Positions 16,920 through 24,931 of a stretch of 39,954 bases of DNA are shown here, one piece after another. A program made the translations under genes and the position numbers. The first letter of the stretch is position 1; every line of letters begins with the position of its first letter. This DNA comes from JANPLG01 sp964609085 (GTDB lineage Bacteria > Armatimonadota > SYMT01): assembly GCA_964609085.1 (NCBI GenBank), contig CAZSRZ010000043.1, positions 1-39,954 of the forward strand, in the 5' to 3' direction. Under the pieces are notes generated by a model that had not been told where the DNA came from, made no database searches, and saw only the letters and a program-made list of their open reading frames with translations.

Positions 16920-17957
16920 TCACTGCGCCATGCCTGGGATGCACAGGTGTTTGAGGCTGCCGACGAGCGCAACTGAGGCGGACAGGATCTGCCGGTCCCA
17001 CGTGGTGGGTTCGTCTGTGAGGATGTGGCGGTTGTTCCGGGTCTCAGTCGTCAGGCGCAACATGCCCGGGCATCGACCCGTCCAGAATGCCCGGAACAGC
17101 TCCTGCCGCGCCTGCCCCGCATACGGTATGTAGGCACCCTTGTGCCGGACTCCGGCGCCCTCCCACGCCGCCAACACCGCTCCCGCCCACGCCTCCACCG
17201 CCTCGCGTTCGCTGCCACAGGCCTGTTCGAAATCCGCCGGGAGCAGCGCAGCTTCGTCCCCCTCGTGCTGATGCATCTCCAGATAGTGGGTGTACCGGTA
17301 ACGCCCGAAGAGCTCGTCGACAGCACGACGATGGGTAGAGAGCCGGCTCGTGTTCGGCTCCACCCAGCGCCCGGGCTCTACCTCCTCGAACACGATCCCC
17401 GGTCTGCGCAGCGGCACCTCGGACGCACGCCACTCGGGGAGCCGGGGGAAGCGGCTGCCATCGATCAACTCCCCAAACGCCGTCTTCAGGAATGCGTCGT
17501 TGTCGTCCTCACCCACCCACTGTCGCCGTGGGCTCCGGGCTCGGCCCTGGCTGTTGGTGTCGGGAAGCAACGTAATGAGGCAGCGGGACAGCAGGCCGTC
17601 CAGTGTTCCGGGGCGGGAGAGCGTGGCTTCTCGGGCACTACCGGGGTACTGGATGTCCCAACGCAGCTCGCCCAGCAGTTGGGCGGCGAGATCCACGATG
17701 GCAGAGGTGGGGGCGGGCTCGTGCGCGTGGGGTACGGCTACCAGGATGCGCACGGGGCGCGAGTGCCCGTCGTCGGCGAAGGTTAGCCCGCGCACCCGCT
17801 CGCCGCCGAGCTGGTCCCAGGCGTGGAGCCGGAGGCAGCCGGGGAACTCGCGGTGCCAGCGGTCCAGCAACGGTTGCCACTCCTGCGGCCGACACCAGCC
17901 CGCCGGCACCGGACTACAGGAGTCGTGCGGCACCGGAGTAGTGGGCGGCGGGGTCAT
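16920..17957 (-). CDS. M14-family zinc carboxypeptidase-like protein
   Basis: About 345 residues. The segment ILVAVPHAHEPAPTSA carries the HxxE zinc pair (His77 and Glu80 from this start). A later YLEMHQHEGDE supplies the likely third zinc ligand, and TTETRNNRH near the C-terminus resembles the catalytic Glu region. This order (HxxE, His, Glu) is that of M14 metallocarboxypeptidases and of the succinylglutamate desuccinylase/aspartoacylase group. No signal peptide is evident, so a cytoplasmic amidase or peptidase role is as likely as secretion. The start is uncertain: ATG 17957, GTG 17933 and GTG 18005 are in frame and none has a good ribosome-binding site. All overlap the PhyH gene upstream, suggesting translational coupling. 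Confidence 0.72.
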   Translation of the reverse strand: MTPPPTTPVPHDSCSPVPAGWCRPQEWQPLLDRWHREFPGCLRLHAWDQLGGERVRGLTFADDGHSRPVRILVAVPHAHEPAPTSAIVDLAAQLLGELRWDIQYPGSAREATLSRPGTLDGLLSRCLITLLPDTNSQGRARSPRRQWVGEDDNDAFLKTAFGELIDGSRFPRLPEWRASEVPLRRPGIVFEEVEPGRWVEPNTSRLSTHRRAVDELFGRYRYTHYLEMHQHEGDEAALLPADFEQACGSEREAVEAWAGAVLAAWEGAGVRHKGAYIPYAGQARQELFRAFWTGRCPGMLRLTTETRNNRHILTDEPTTWDRQILSASVALVGSLKHLCIPGMAQ

Positions 17958-18699
17958 AGTCGGGGAATGGATGGTAGCTGTTGATGCCGGGAACGGGCTC
18001 GCCACGCATGAGGAACGTCTTCCAGGGTTCTCGAGTGATCCGAGTCGTGGCCGGGATGTAACGGATGGTCAACCCACACCGTCGACGGGGGCTCAGGTTG
18101 GGATTGCTGCCGTGCACCAGCATGGGGTGATGCAGGGAGACGCCGCCCGCGGGGATGACCACGTCCACCGCCCGTCCAGCGTCGACATCATCCTGCCGAA
18201 TCTCGGTGTGCAGCACGGCATCTTTCCCATGCGCGTGATGAGCCAGCATCGGGCCCGTGTGAGAGCCGGGGATCACCCGCATACAGCCGTTCTCGGGGGT
18301 GCTATCGTCCACGGCCAGCCATGCCGTGATCACCTCCATCGGGTCGAGAGGCCAGTAGGACCCATCCTGGTGCCACAGCACCGGCTTGCCGTCACCCCCC
18401 GGCTTGCAGATGTAGTGCGAGGCGAACAGCGCGATGTTCGGCCCGATGAACGGCTCCACCAGATCCAGGAGCCGGGGCTGCGCGACCAGTCGCACCCAGA
18501 AGGGATCCTCCCACATCAATGTGTGGTGGAGCTGTTCGGGGCGAAGTTCCGGGTGCTGCTGCTGCAGCCACTCGACATGGCCGGAGGCCATGTCTCGGGT
18601 CTCGGGATCCAACACGTGTGGGAAGACGAGATACCCTTCCGCGTCATAGGTGCGGCGAAGGAGATCCCAGTTGTAGGGTGGCCGGGCGATAGTGGACAT
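17914..18699 (-). CDS. Phytanoyl-CoA dioxygenase (PhyH) family protein
   Basis: A 261-residue Fe(II)/2-oxoglutarate-dependent oxygenase. The facial triad is seen as H-x-D in LWHQDGSYW, with the distal His in HHPMLVHGSNPN. RRRCGLTIRYIP supplies the Arg that binds 2-oxoglutarate. PhyH proteins hydroxylate very varied small molecules, including fatty acyls, ectoine, phosphonates and antibiotics, so the substrate is unknown. It lies upstream of and overlaps the M14 gene on the same strand, and is preceded by a luciferase-like monooxygenase gene 92 bp away in the same orientation. Together they look like a short catabolic or tailoring operon. Confidence 0.9.
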   Translation of the reverse strand: MSTIARPPYNWDLLRRTYDAEGYLVFPHVLDPETRDMASGHVEWLQQQHPELRPEQLHHTLMWEDPFWVRLVAQPRLLDLVEPFIGPNIALFASHYICKPGGDGKPVLWHQDGSYWPLDPMEVITAWLAVDDSTPENGCMRVIPGSHTGPMLAHHAHGKDAVLHTEIRQDDVDAGRAVDVVIPAGGVSLHHPMLVHGSNPNLSPRRRCGLTIRYIPATTRITREPWKTFLMRGEPVPGINSYHPFPDYDPAAHYSGAARLL

Positions 18700-18768
18700 G
18701 CGGTGGGCGGATGAGATCGGTGTGACGACATGCTGCGGGGGCGAGACTTATCCGGTTTCACCCTGGAG

Positions 18769-18788
18769 GTCCGGCGTGCCTGCCGGAC
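18769..18788. terminator. Short hairpin after the luciferase-like gene
   Basis: GTCCGGC and GCCGGAC form a perfect 7-bp stem with the loop GTGCCT, three bases beyond the stop of the monooxygenase gene on the minus strand. No U-run follows, so it may be a weak terminator or an mRNA-end stabiliser. Confidence 0.35.
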
Positions 18789-18791
18789 AAC

Positions 18792-19751
18792 TCAATCCAG
18801 CAGCGGCCGAACCTCGGTGACGAAGCGGCGGATCACTCCCTCCACCTGCTCCGACGTCAGTCCGGCCCAGCGCGGCTCGACATTGAAGGTATCGAAGGGG
18901 ACTAGTTCGCGCAGGTCCCTGATGAAGCGAGCCACCGTCGACGCGCTGCCGACGACAAACTGGCCGGGGGCATTGTGCATGTCGAACCGGGCGGGCTCCG
19001 GACGGTCGGCAGGGATCTTGCCCTCCTCCACAAATCGTCGCCAGAGCAGGCGAAGCGCCGGCTCCGCCTCAGCCCATGCCTGCTCGTCCGTCGCGGCCAC
19101 GTAGACCGGCCTGTTGGCGGCGACGCTCCGGCGGCCTCCGGCGTCCGCGTACGCGCGGTGGAGGGCGAGGTACTCGTCCGGCCGACGGAGGAACGACCAC
19201 ATCATATTGTGTCCACCCGCGCCCGCGATGGTGGCCGCCGCCTGGCTGTTCGCCGCCACCCAACTCCGCTCGCACAGGTCGGGCCGTGCTCGCGGCAGAG
19301 CCGGGGTGAGACCCTCCCCCGTCCAGACGCCGCGAATGATCCGCAGACTCTCGGAGAACGCGGCATGTCGCGTGTCCGCATCCACGTTGGGGAGATCAAA
19401 CAGCGCCAGCTCTTCCCGGGTGCTTCCGCTGCCGAAACCGGGGCTGATCCTTCCGCCGGAGAGGTGGTCGGCCACGGCCACGTCCTCCGCCACCTGCACA
19501 GCGTGGTGCATGTTGAGGCAGATGACGGCGGTGCCCAGTCGAATTCTCCGCGTTCGACCAGCCAGATGCAGGGCCAGTAGCAGGGGGTTGGGAAGATGCC
19601 CCAGGTGGATATGCGCGTGGTGCTCGGCGAACCAGGCGAAGTCCCACCCGAGTTCATCAGCCAGCTCAACCTGCCGACAGATCTCTCCGTAGATCTCCTC
19701 GGAAGGCCGATCTCGGGGGCCTTCGACGTGGTAGGTCAGGGCTAGTTTCAC
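18792..19751 (-). CDS. LLM-class flavin-dependent oxidoreductase (luciferase-like)
   Basis: About 319 residues of the bacterial luciferase-like fold. Typical stretches are IRLGTAVICLNMHHA, VAVADHLSGGR and ISPGFGSGSTREE, near the FMN site. Members oxidise alkanes, sulfonates, cyclic ketones or other small molecules using FMNH2 or F420. I prefer the GTG at 19751, which gives the usual N-terminus (V)KLALTYHVEG. An ATG at 19784 also opens the frame but lies five bases from a strong hairpin and has no ribosome-binding site. It lies downstream of the anti-sigma gene and upstream of PhyH, all on the minus strand. Confidence 0.88.
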   Translation of the reverse strand: MKLALTYHVEGPRDRPSEEIYGEICRQVELADELGWDFAWFAEHHAHIHLGHLPNPLLLALHLAGRTRRIRLGTAVICLNMHHAVQVAEDVAVADHLSGGRISPGFGSGSTREELALFDLPNVDADTRHAAFSESLRIIRGVWTGEGLTPALPRARPDLCERSWVAANSQAAATIAGAGGHNMMWSFLRRPDEYLALHRAYADAGGRRSVAANRPVYVAATDEQAWAEAEPALRLLWRRFVEEGKIPADRPEPARFDMHNAPGQFVVGSASTVARFIRDLRELVPFDTFNVEPRWAGLTSEQVEGVIRRFVTEVRPLLD

Positions 19752-19789
19752 GATCGACGCGGCGTACGGGAGGACGAAGGGCATGAGAG

Positions 19790-19815
19790 AGGGCCGGCGA
19801 TGGCTCGCCGGCCCT
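19790..19815. terminator. Perfect 11-bp hairpin after the anti-sigma gene
   Basis: AGGGCCGGCGA (19790-19800) and TCGCCGGCCCT (19805-19815) form a perfect 11-bp stem with a TGGC loop. It lies 28 bases past the anti-sigma stop on the minus strand. It probably ends the sigma/anti-sigma transcript, although no U-run follows. Confidence 0.55.
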
Positions 19816-19842
19816 GCTAGCTTCTTATCTCCGTCCGGCCCC

Positions 19843-20790
19843 TCAGGGCTGCGGGGAGATCACGGCCGCCGATCCATCTTCCGTCACGATGCCGCGCATC
19901 TGCCCAACGATGTCGCGGAGCACCATCCGGGCAGCGCGATTCTCGGCGTTGATCGACACCCGCTCGCCCGCAGGGTTGAGGACGACGATCGGCTTCCCGA
20001 GTGCGGGCGCCAGATCCATCAGGGCCTGCTCCAGGGGCTGGGATTCCATGAAAAGCGTCACATCCGGAGCCGCTACTGGCCGCGTCGGGACGACGACGAG
20101 GTAGCGGAACGGCCTGGCGACGGAAGGCGAGGAGATGACCAGGGTGACCAACTCCGCGGACCGTTCCCCCAGTGGGAGCGTTAGCATCAGTTCCGCCGGC
20201 CGCTGCCTGCCGAGATCGCCCTGCCATGTGAACGGTTGGCCGCTCCCCGCGACGTGAATCTCCGCTTGCGGAATCGAACTGTGTGGGGTCAGCCGAAGTA
20301 TGACCGAGCGGCCGGACCCTGTCGTCTCTCCCAGCGTAACCGACACGTCGGGCGCCTGAATCCCGGTGGCGGGTGTGGTTGACTCCGCTGGCCCGACCGG
20401 GGCTACGCTGGCGCGGATCAACCCCTGCACCGGCGGCAACATCACCGTGCCAGCGATGATCAGGGTGGCCATGGCGGCACCGATGGCCACGCCGGCGGGA
20501 TTGAGGCGACGGAGGAACTGCAGTATCCACTCACCCGGGCTCGGGACAGGCCGGACGGCGGGTTCTGGAGATAGCGCTCGCAGCCGGGCGATCACCTGCT
20601 GCGCACCATCCCAGGGCGGCGTGGCCTGAGGCATGCTGTCGAGCAGCGTAAACGCCTCCCTCAACGACCGCAGCTCCTCCCGGCATGCGTTGCAGCCCGC
20701 CAGATGGGACTCCACCGTCGTGGCGACGGACATCTCGAGCGTTTGCTCGAGGTAGTCGGAGAAGTGCTCCTGGGCTCGCTCACACTGCAT
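19843..20790 (-). CDS. Membrane anti-sigma factor with zinc finger and STN-like C-terminal domain
   Basis: A 315-residue protein. The N-terminus holds the zinc-containing anti-sigma motif H29-x3-C33-x2-C36 (HLAGCNACREEL), also with Cys3. One membrane segment lies at about 98-118 (VAIGAAMATLIIAGTVML), so the sigma-binding domain is inside and the rest is outside the membrane. The last 70 residues (about 243-312), with VTLFMESQPLEQALMDLA and then GERVSINAENRAARMVL, resemble the STN (secretin/TonB short N-terminal) domain. The gene lies 147 bp downstream of an ECF sigma factor gene on the same strand. It should sequester that sigma factor until released by an external signal. The STN-like call is by eye. 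Confidence 0.83.
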   Translation of the reverse strand: MQCERAQEHFSDYLEQTLEMSVATTVESHLAGCNACREELRSLREAFTLLDSMPQATPPWDGAQQVIARLRALSPEPAVRPVPSPGEWILQFLRRLNPAGVAIGAAMATLIIAGTVMLPPVQGLIRASVAPVGPAESTTPATGIQAPDVSVTLGETTGSGRSVILRLTPHSSIPQAEIHVAGSGQPFTWQGDLGRQRPAELMLTLPLGERSAELVTLVISSPSVARPFRYLVVVPTRPVAAPDVTLFMESQPLEQALMDLAPALGKPIVVLNPAGERVSINAENRAARMVLRDIVGQMRGIVTEDGSAAVISPQP

Positions 20791-20937
20791 TTCTAACCTG
20801 CTCCCGATCTCGCCATTCGCCGGGAAGGACGTCTCACTCGTTCCGCTGTTTTTGTTTGCCCGTTGAACGGTTTGCCGCGATCGCTCAATCAGAGCCCTTT
20901 CAGACCATTGTCCGGGGGCTTCAGCTACCAGACGCCG

Positions 20938-21543
20938 CTAACTCTCCAAAAGTTCCCGTGCGGTCCCGAGCCGGGTCTTCAGGGCAAGTCGGGCCCGATT
21001 CAGGCGCGACTTGACGGTGCCGATCGGGAGTTGCATCACTTCGGCAATCTCTTCATAGGAGCGGTGCTGAAAGTGGTAGAGCACCAGCATCACTCGCTGC
21101 GTCTCCGGCAAGCCCTGGACGGCCTGCTGGACGAGAGCGTGCCTCTCTCGGCGTTCGATCTGGTGTTCTGGACCGGGATGCGGGTCCTCGATCTGCCGGG
21201 CGACGTGGCTATCCTCCAACTCCACCATCTCCTCAATGGATTGGTGGCTCCGGAGCCGTTGCTTCTTCCTCTCGTCCAGGAAGACGTTTTTCACGATCCG
21301 GTAGAGCCACGTGGTGAAGTTGGCGTCCCCCCGGAAGTTGGGAAGGGCGTTATGGACGCGGATGAAGGCTTCGGAGACGATGTCCTGCGCATTGTCGTAG
21401 TCGTTCGACAACCGGTAGGCGAGGTTGAAGACCGTTCGATAGTGCCGCTGGACGAGTTCTTCCAGGGCACTGCGGTCACCGCCGCGAGCGCGCTCGATGA
21501 GAGCATTGTCGTCGTAGGTCGGCAGGGCGCCTCGGGCGGACAT
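20938..21543 (-). CDS. ECF-type RNA polymerase sigma factor (sigma-70 family)
   Basis: About 201 residues. Region 2 is FNLAYRLSNDYDNAQDIVSEAFIRVHNAL, followed by FTTWLYRIVKN; region 4 is LPETQRVMLVLYHFQHRSYEEIAEVM and then PIGTVKSRLNRARLAL, the helix-turn-helix that reads the -35 element. There is no region 1 or 3, as expected for group 4 sigma factors. The ATG at 21543 is preceded only by CCCTCC, not a ribosome-binding site. A near-consensus promoter lies six bases upstream, so the message may be leaderless. An open frame to 21615 adds residues of no family character. It is followed on the same strand by the membrane anti-sigma gene, its likely regulator. Confidence 0.93.
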   Translation of the reverse strand: MSARGALPTYDDNALIERARGGDRSALEELVQRHYRTVFNLAYRLSNDYDNAQDIVSEAFIRVHNALPNFRGDANFTTWLYRIVKNVFLDERKKQRLRSHQSIEEMVELEDSHVARQIEDPHPGPEHQIERRERHALVQQAVQGLPETQRVMLVLYHFQHRSYEEIAEVMQLPIGTVKSRLNRARLALKTRLGTARELLES

Positions 21544-21549
21544 GGAGGG

Positions 21550-21578
21550 ATTATAGGTCGGCACGCGCGGCTCAACAA
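21550..21578 (-). promoter_or_regulatory. Candidate sigma-70 promoter for the ECF sigma gene
   Basis: On the minus strand TTGTTG (21573-21578) and a perfect TATAAT (21550-21555) are separated by 17 bases. Transcription would start at or within a few bases of the ATG at 21543, giving a leaderless or nearly leaderless mRNA. This agrees with the lack of a ribosome-binding site. Confidence 0.5.
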
Positions 21579-21588
21579 CAACGAGGCA

Positions 21589-21611
21589 TCGCCCGCCCGA
21601 GGGGCGGGCGA
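21589..21611. promoter_or_regulatory. Perfect 10-bp palindrome in the sigma / UDG intergenic region
   Basis: TCGCCCGCCC and GGGCGGGCGA flank the three bases GAG. It lies between the divergent starts of the sigma factor and the uracil-DNA glycosylase genes, just upstream of the sigma promoter -35. Position suggests an operator or a transcription barrier rather than a terminator of either gene. Confidence 0.35.
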
Positions 21612-21668
21612 GCACCCCTCATCTGGCGACTGAGCCGAGCCGCGGGTTCCCCCGCCCTCGGGGACTGG

Positions 21669-22532
21669 ATGGCGGGGCTATACTTCCGCGTGACGGAACT
21701 CGCTGAGCTCGAACGTGACATCCACGGATGCGAAAGCTGCCCGCGCCTGGCGGCATTCCTTCGGGAGTGCCGGGCCGAGAGGCCGGAGTACTGGGCGCGA
21801 CCCGTCGCCGGATTTGGCGACCCCGACGCGCGCGTGTTCATACTGGGTCTCGCGCCCGGCTACCATGGGGCTAACCGGCACGGTCGCGTCTTCACCGGGG
21901 ACGACTCCGGGAGGTGGCTTTACGGGGCATTGTATGAGCTGGGCGTTTGCAGTGAGCCGAATTCCACCGGCAGAGCGCAGCCCCTGACCGTGCCTGGCGT
22001 GTGGATCAGCAACGCCGTCCGGTGCGTGCCCCCCGGGAACCGGCCCACAGGCGAAGAGCTGCGGACCTGCCGCGACTACCTGGCTCGCGAAATGGCCCTC
22101 CTTCCCAGGGTCAGCGTTGTTGTCGCTCTGGGCCACCTGGCTCACCAGAGCTACCTCAGAGCCCGAGGACTGACAGCCGCGCATTTCCCCTTCGGGCATA
22201 GCCGCGTCCACCAACTGCCTTCAGCGCCGGAACTCCTGGTCGACAGCTACCACCCGAGCCGCCAAAACACGAACACCGGTGTGTTGACGAGAGCGATGTG
22301 GATCGAGGTCCTGGATCGGGCACTGCTGCTGGCGTCCTTCCCGCAGCAGGACGCGGACGCCGGGCGCACTCGGTCAATCCCCGAGGGAGCTGGAGGGGTG
22401 CGGATCGGTGGCGCCATCCATGGGGATGCCGCCGTGCGCCGTCCACCCGCCGTCGACGTAGAGAGCGGATCCGTTGACGAAAGCCGCTTCCCGACTGGCC
22501 AGGAACACGGCCGCACCACGGATCTCGTGTAG
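21669..22532 (+). CDS. Uracil-DNA glycosylase, family 5 (UDGb-like)
   Basis: Removes uracil and related deaminated bases from DNA. Fe-S ligand cysteines are Cys21 and Cys24 (CESC), Cys119 and Cys134. Motif A is GLAPGYHGANRHGRVFTGD (about 60-78), the family 5 form without the polar catalytic residue found in other UDG families. Motif B is HPSRQNTNTG (195-204). The family normally ends near residue 225. Here the frame runs on for about 60 residues, the last 52 lying antisense within the end of the SDR gene, and that tail looks like a chance extension. The start at 21669 gives the usual short N-terminus. It is divergent from the sigma gene. Confidence 0.92.
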   Translation: MAGLYFRVTELAELERDIHGCESCPRLAAFLRECRAERPEYWARPVAGFGDPDARVFILGLAPGYHGANRHGRVFTGDDSGRWLYGALYELGVCSEPNSTGRAQPLTVPGVWISNAVRCVPPGNRPTGEELRTCRDYLAREMALLPRVSVVVALGHLAHQSYLRARGLTAAHFPFGHSRVHQLPSAPELLVDSYHPSRQNTNTGVLTRAMWIEVLDRALLLASFPQQDADAGRTRSIPEGAGGVRIGGAIHGDAAVRRPPAVDVESGSVDESRFPTGQEHGRTTDLV

Positions 22533-23186
22533 CTCGGCCCACCGATGTTGGGGAATCAGCCCCAGATAGCTCTCGTAGAGCGCCGGATTCTCCTCGAGCC
22601 GGAGGTTGTAGGGCGTCCGGAAGGGTCCGGGACAGAGGGCGTTGACGGTGATTCCGTGGCGTGACCATTCGAGCGCCATCACCTTCGTCAACTGGATGAG
22701 TCCGCCCTTGGCCGCGCAGTACGGTCCGCGCTCCGGGAGAGCGATTGAGCCGAGCGCCGAAGAGATGTTGAGGATGCGGCCGTACCCGGCGGCGATCATC
22801 ATGGGTGCGACGGCACGCGCCACCACGTACGGAGCGGTCAGGCAGACGTCCAGGATTCGCCGCCAGTCCTCCAGCTCGAGGTCGAGTAGGGGTCGACGAT
22901 ACCCGGCGCCGGCGTTGTTGACGAGGATGTCGATGCGGCCGAACTGCTCCCTTGCGGCATCTACGAGCGCCTTGACCTGATCGGGCTGCGTCACGTCCGC
23001 GGCGCGAATCAGCACCTGACGAGCCGACCCGGCGGTGATCTCCGCCGCCACTGCACGAAGCTCCTCGGGCGAGCGGCTGCAGAGGATCAGGTCGGCCCCC
23101 TGTTCGGCAAGCGCGGCGGCCATCTCGCGTCCCAGCCCACGCCCAGCACCTGTCACCAACGCCACCTGGCCGGATAGATCAAACAT
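22374..23186 (-). CDS. Short-chain dehydrogenase/reductase (SDR)
   Basis: A 270-residue classical SDR. The NAD(P)-binding TGAGRGLG is at about 13-20, NNAGAG near 92, the catalytic Ser in NISSALGS near 142 and the YxxxK pair in YCAAKGG near 158, with the usual C-terminal FVNGSALYVDGGW. The start at 23186 has GGGGAG six bases upstream; an open frame to 23378 adds Arg/Gly-rich residues not seen in the family. It may oxidise or reduce a sugar, polyol or 3-oxoacyl substrate. The closest functional types are gluconate 5-dehydrogenase and FabG-like reductases. It lies 26 bp downstream of marC on the same strand, and its 3' end overlaps the tail of the UDG gene. Confidence 0.93.
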   Translation of the reverse strand: MFDLSGQVALVTGAGRGLGREMAAALAEQGADLILCSRSPEELRAVAAEITAGSARQVLIRAADVTQPDQVKALVDAAREQFGRIDILVNNAGAGYRRPLLDLELEDWRRILDVCLTAPYVVARAVAPMMIAAGYGRILNISSALGSIALPERGPYCAAKGGLIQLTKVMALEWSRHGITVNALCPGPFRTPYNLRLEENPALYESYLGLIPQHRWAELHEIRGAAVFLASREAAFVNGSALYVDGGWTAHGGIPMDGATDPHPSSSLGD

Positions 23187-23212
23187 CCCTTGCTCCCCGC
23201 TTTGCGTCCCGC

Positions 23213-23887
23213 TCACCCCGCGAATTGCGCCCCCGCCGGGAAGGCCCCACGAATGCCGTTCACGACGAACTGCACTGCCAGCGCGGCCAGCAGGACCCCC
23301 AGCACGCGGGTGACCACGTTCACCCCGCGCTCTCCCAGGCGGTCGAGCAGACGCTGGCCGAACGCCAGGGTGACCCACGCTAGCGCGAAGACCATCGTCA
23401 CCACCCCCGCCAGCACCAGCAAGGCCGACGGCGAACCTCCCGCTTGTGACGCGAGCAGCAGCAGCGTCGTGAGCGTTCCGGGTCCACTCATGAGCGGGAT
23501 GGCTAGAGGGAAGACCGCCGGGTCCTCGCCGGCTCCTTCGCCATGCTCGGGTGCCTGCAGGCCCCCGCGGTGACCGAACAACATGGGGAAGGCCGTCGCG
23601 AAGAGCAGGATCCCGCCGCTGATCGAGAAAGCGTGCACACTCACGCCCAGGTAAGCCAACAAGGCCCGACCGACTACCAGGAAAACCAGGGAGATGGCAA
23701 AGGCGATCAGCACCGCGCGACGGACCAGCCGCCGCCGTCGCCGCGGATCAAACTGGGCCGTCAGTCCCGCGAAGATCGGCACCAGGCCGAACGGGTCGAC
23801 GACGACGATCAGCGTGGTGAAGCAGGTCAGAGCGAACTGCAGCAGGTCCAGCCCGGGGGCCCCCAGCGCCACGGCCGACTCAGGCAT
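23213..23887 (-). CDS. MarC-family integral membrane protein
   Basis: A 224-residue membrane protein with six predicted hydrophobic segments. The N-terminal LIVVVDPFGLVPIFAGLT and the central PLMSGPGTLTTLLLLA are the characteristic duplicated MarC motifs (DP-x-G...P and PG). Members are multi-pass proteins of unknown transport function; an earlier link to multiple antibiotic resistance was not confirmed. The start at 23887 has GAGG eight bases upstream. It lies between the Gfo/Idh/MocA gene and the SDR gene, all on the minus strand with short gaps, so the three may share a transcript. Confidence 0.93.
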   Translation of the reverse strand: MPESAVALGAPGLDLLQFALTCFTTLIVVVDPFGLVPIFAGLTAQFDPRRRRRLVRRAVLIAFAISLVFLVVGRALLAYLGVSVHAFSISGGILLFATAFPMLFGHRGGLQAPEHGEGAGEDPAVFPLAIPLMSGPGTLTTLLLLASQAGGSPSALLVLAGVVTMVFALAWVTLAFGQRLLDRLGERGVNVVTRVLGVLLAALAVQFVVNGIRGAFPAGAQFAG

Positions 23888-23920
23888 GCGTGGTCCTCGC
23901 CAACCCCGGGTCGACGTGGA

Positions 23921-24931
23921 TCATCCGCCAAGCTCCGCCAGGGCGACCGGGCGGCGTTCGACGGCGCTCCGGATGGCTGCGAACACCATCGCGATGGAGC
24001 CCAGGTTGTCGTTGGCGCTGCACTCAGGCTCGCGATTCTCCCGAATGGCCGTCAGGAACTCCGTCAAGATGGCCTGCTCGGGCGCAGGGACGGCCATAGG
24101 GAAGATCTCACGACGGACTGGATCGGCGGTGCGGTGACGGTGGTTGTACCACATACGGTCCGTGTCCCAGTCGATGCTGCCTTCGGGCCCCTCAATCCGC
24201 CAATCCCCGTTCCAACTGGTCCGGGACCCCACCGCGCACCCGCAGGAGACGTGGGTCGCCACGAGACCACCCGCATAGTTGAAGACGATGGCGTGAGCGG
24301 CATCCCCCGCGTGCCATCCCCAGGGGTGATTCCACGTGATCGCCTGCACGCTGATGGGATCTACCCCCAGCACGTAGCGCAGCATGTCGAAGTGGTGCAC
24401 CATCATGTCGTTGATGAGCATGTAGGGCTGGGTCACGTAGTGACTGCCGGCCATGTCGGCCCACGGCATGTAGAAGCGGATATCGCATTGCCCGGGAGCG
24501 CCAATTCTGCCAGCGGCCAGCTCGCGGCGGGTGGTCCGCGGGAAGGCGCTGAAGCGGTAGTTCTGGGTGATCATGTGCTTCAGTCCAGCGCCCGAGCCGG
24601 CAGCGGCGATTTCTCGCGCCACGGCGTAGTCGTCGGAGAGGGGTTTCTCCCCGAGCACGTGCAGCCCGGCCGCGAAGGCAGTCAGCGCGATTTCTCGATG
24701 CACGGCGGGCGGCGTCACATCCACGACGAACTCCGCCGGCACGGCCGCAATCGCCGCCGCCAGGGTGGGGAAGATCGACTCGGCCGGGATACCGTGCTCC
24801 TGTACGGCGCGAGCGCGGTTCCGTTCCATGGGTTCCACGCACGCCGCGACAGTGCAATCCGTCCGCTGGCGGACCTGCCGCACCCAGTGCAGCCCCCTGC
24901 CTCCCAACCCAGTCACGATACAGCGAACCAT
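23921..24931 (-). CDS. Gfo/Idh/MocA-family oxidoreductase
   Basis: A 336-residue NAD(P)-dependent dehydrogenase. The N-terminal Rossmann domain begins MVRCIVTGLGGRG, with LGEKPLS carrying the conserved catalytic Lys of the EKP motif near 97. The C-terminal substrate domain has DMMVHHFDMLRYVLG, with the paired His typical of the family. The start at 24931 has GGGAGG five bases upstream. Substrates in this family include inositols, hexoses and sugar acids, and none can be chosen here. It heads a likely minus-strand transcript with marC and the SDR gene. The sugar isomerase-like gene at 4880 is the kind of partner often found with such enzymes, but it is 18 kb away. Confidence 0.93.
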   Translation of the reverse strand: MVRCIVTGLGGRGLHWVRQVRQRTDCTVAACVEPMERNRARAVQEHGIPAESIFPTLAAAIAAVPAEFVVDVTPPAVHREIALTAFAAGLHVLGEKPLSDDYAVAREIAAAGSGAGLKHMITQNYRFSAFPRTTRRELAAGRIGAPGQCDIRFYMPWADMAGSHYVTQPYMLINDMMVHHFDMLRYVLGVDPISVQAITWNHPWGWHAGDAAHAIVFNYAGGLVATHVSCGCAVGSRTSWNGDWRIEGPEGSIDWDTDRMWYNHRHRTADPVRREIFPMAVPAPEQAILTEFLTAIRENREPECSANDNLGSIAMVFAAIRSAVERRPVALAELGG

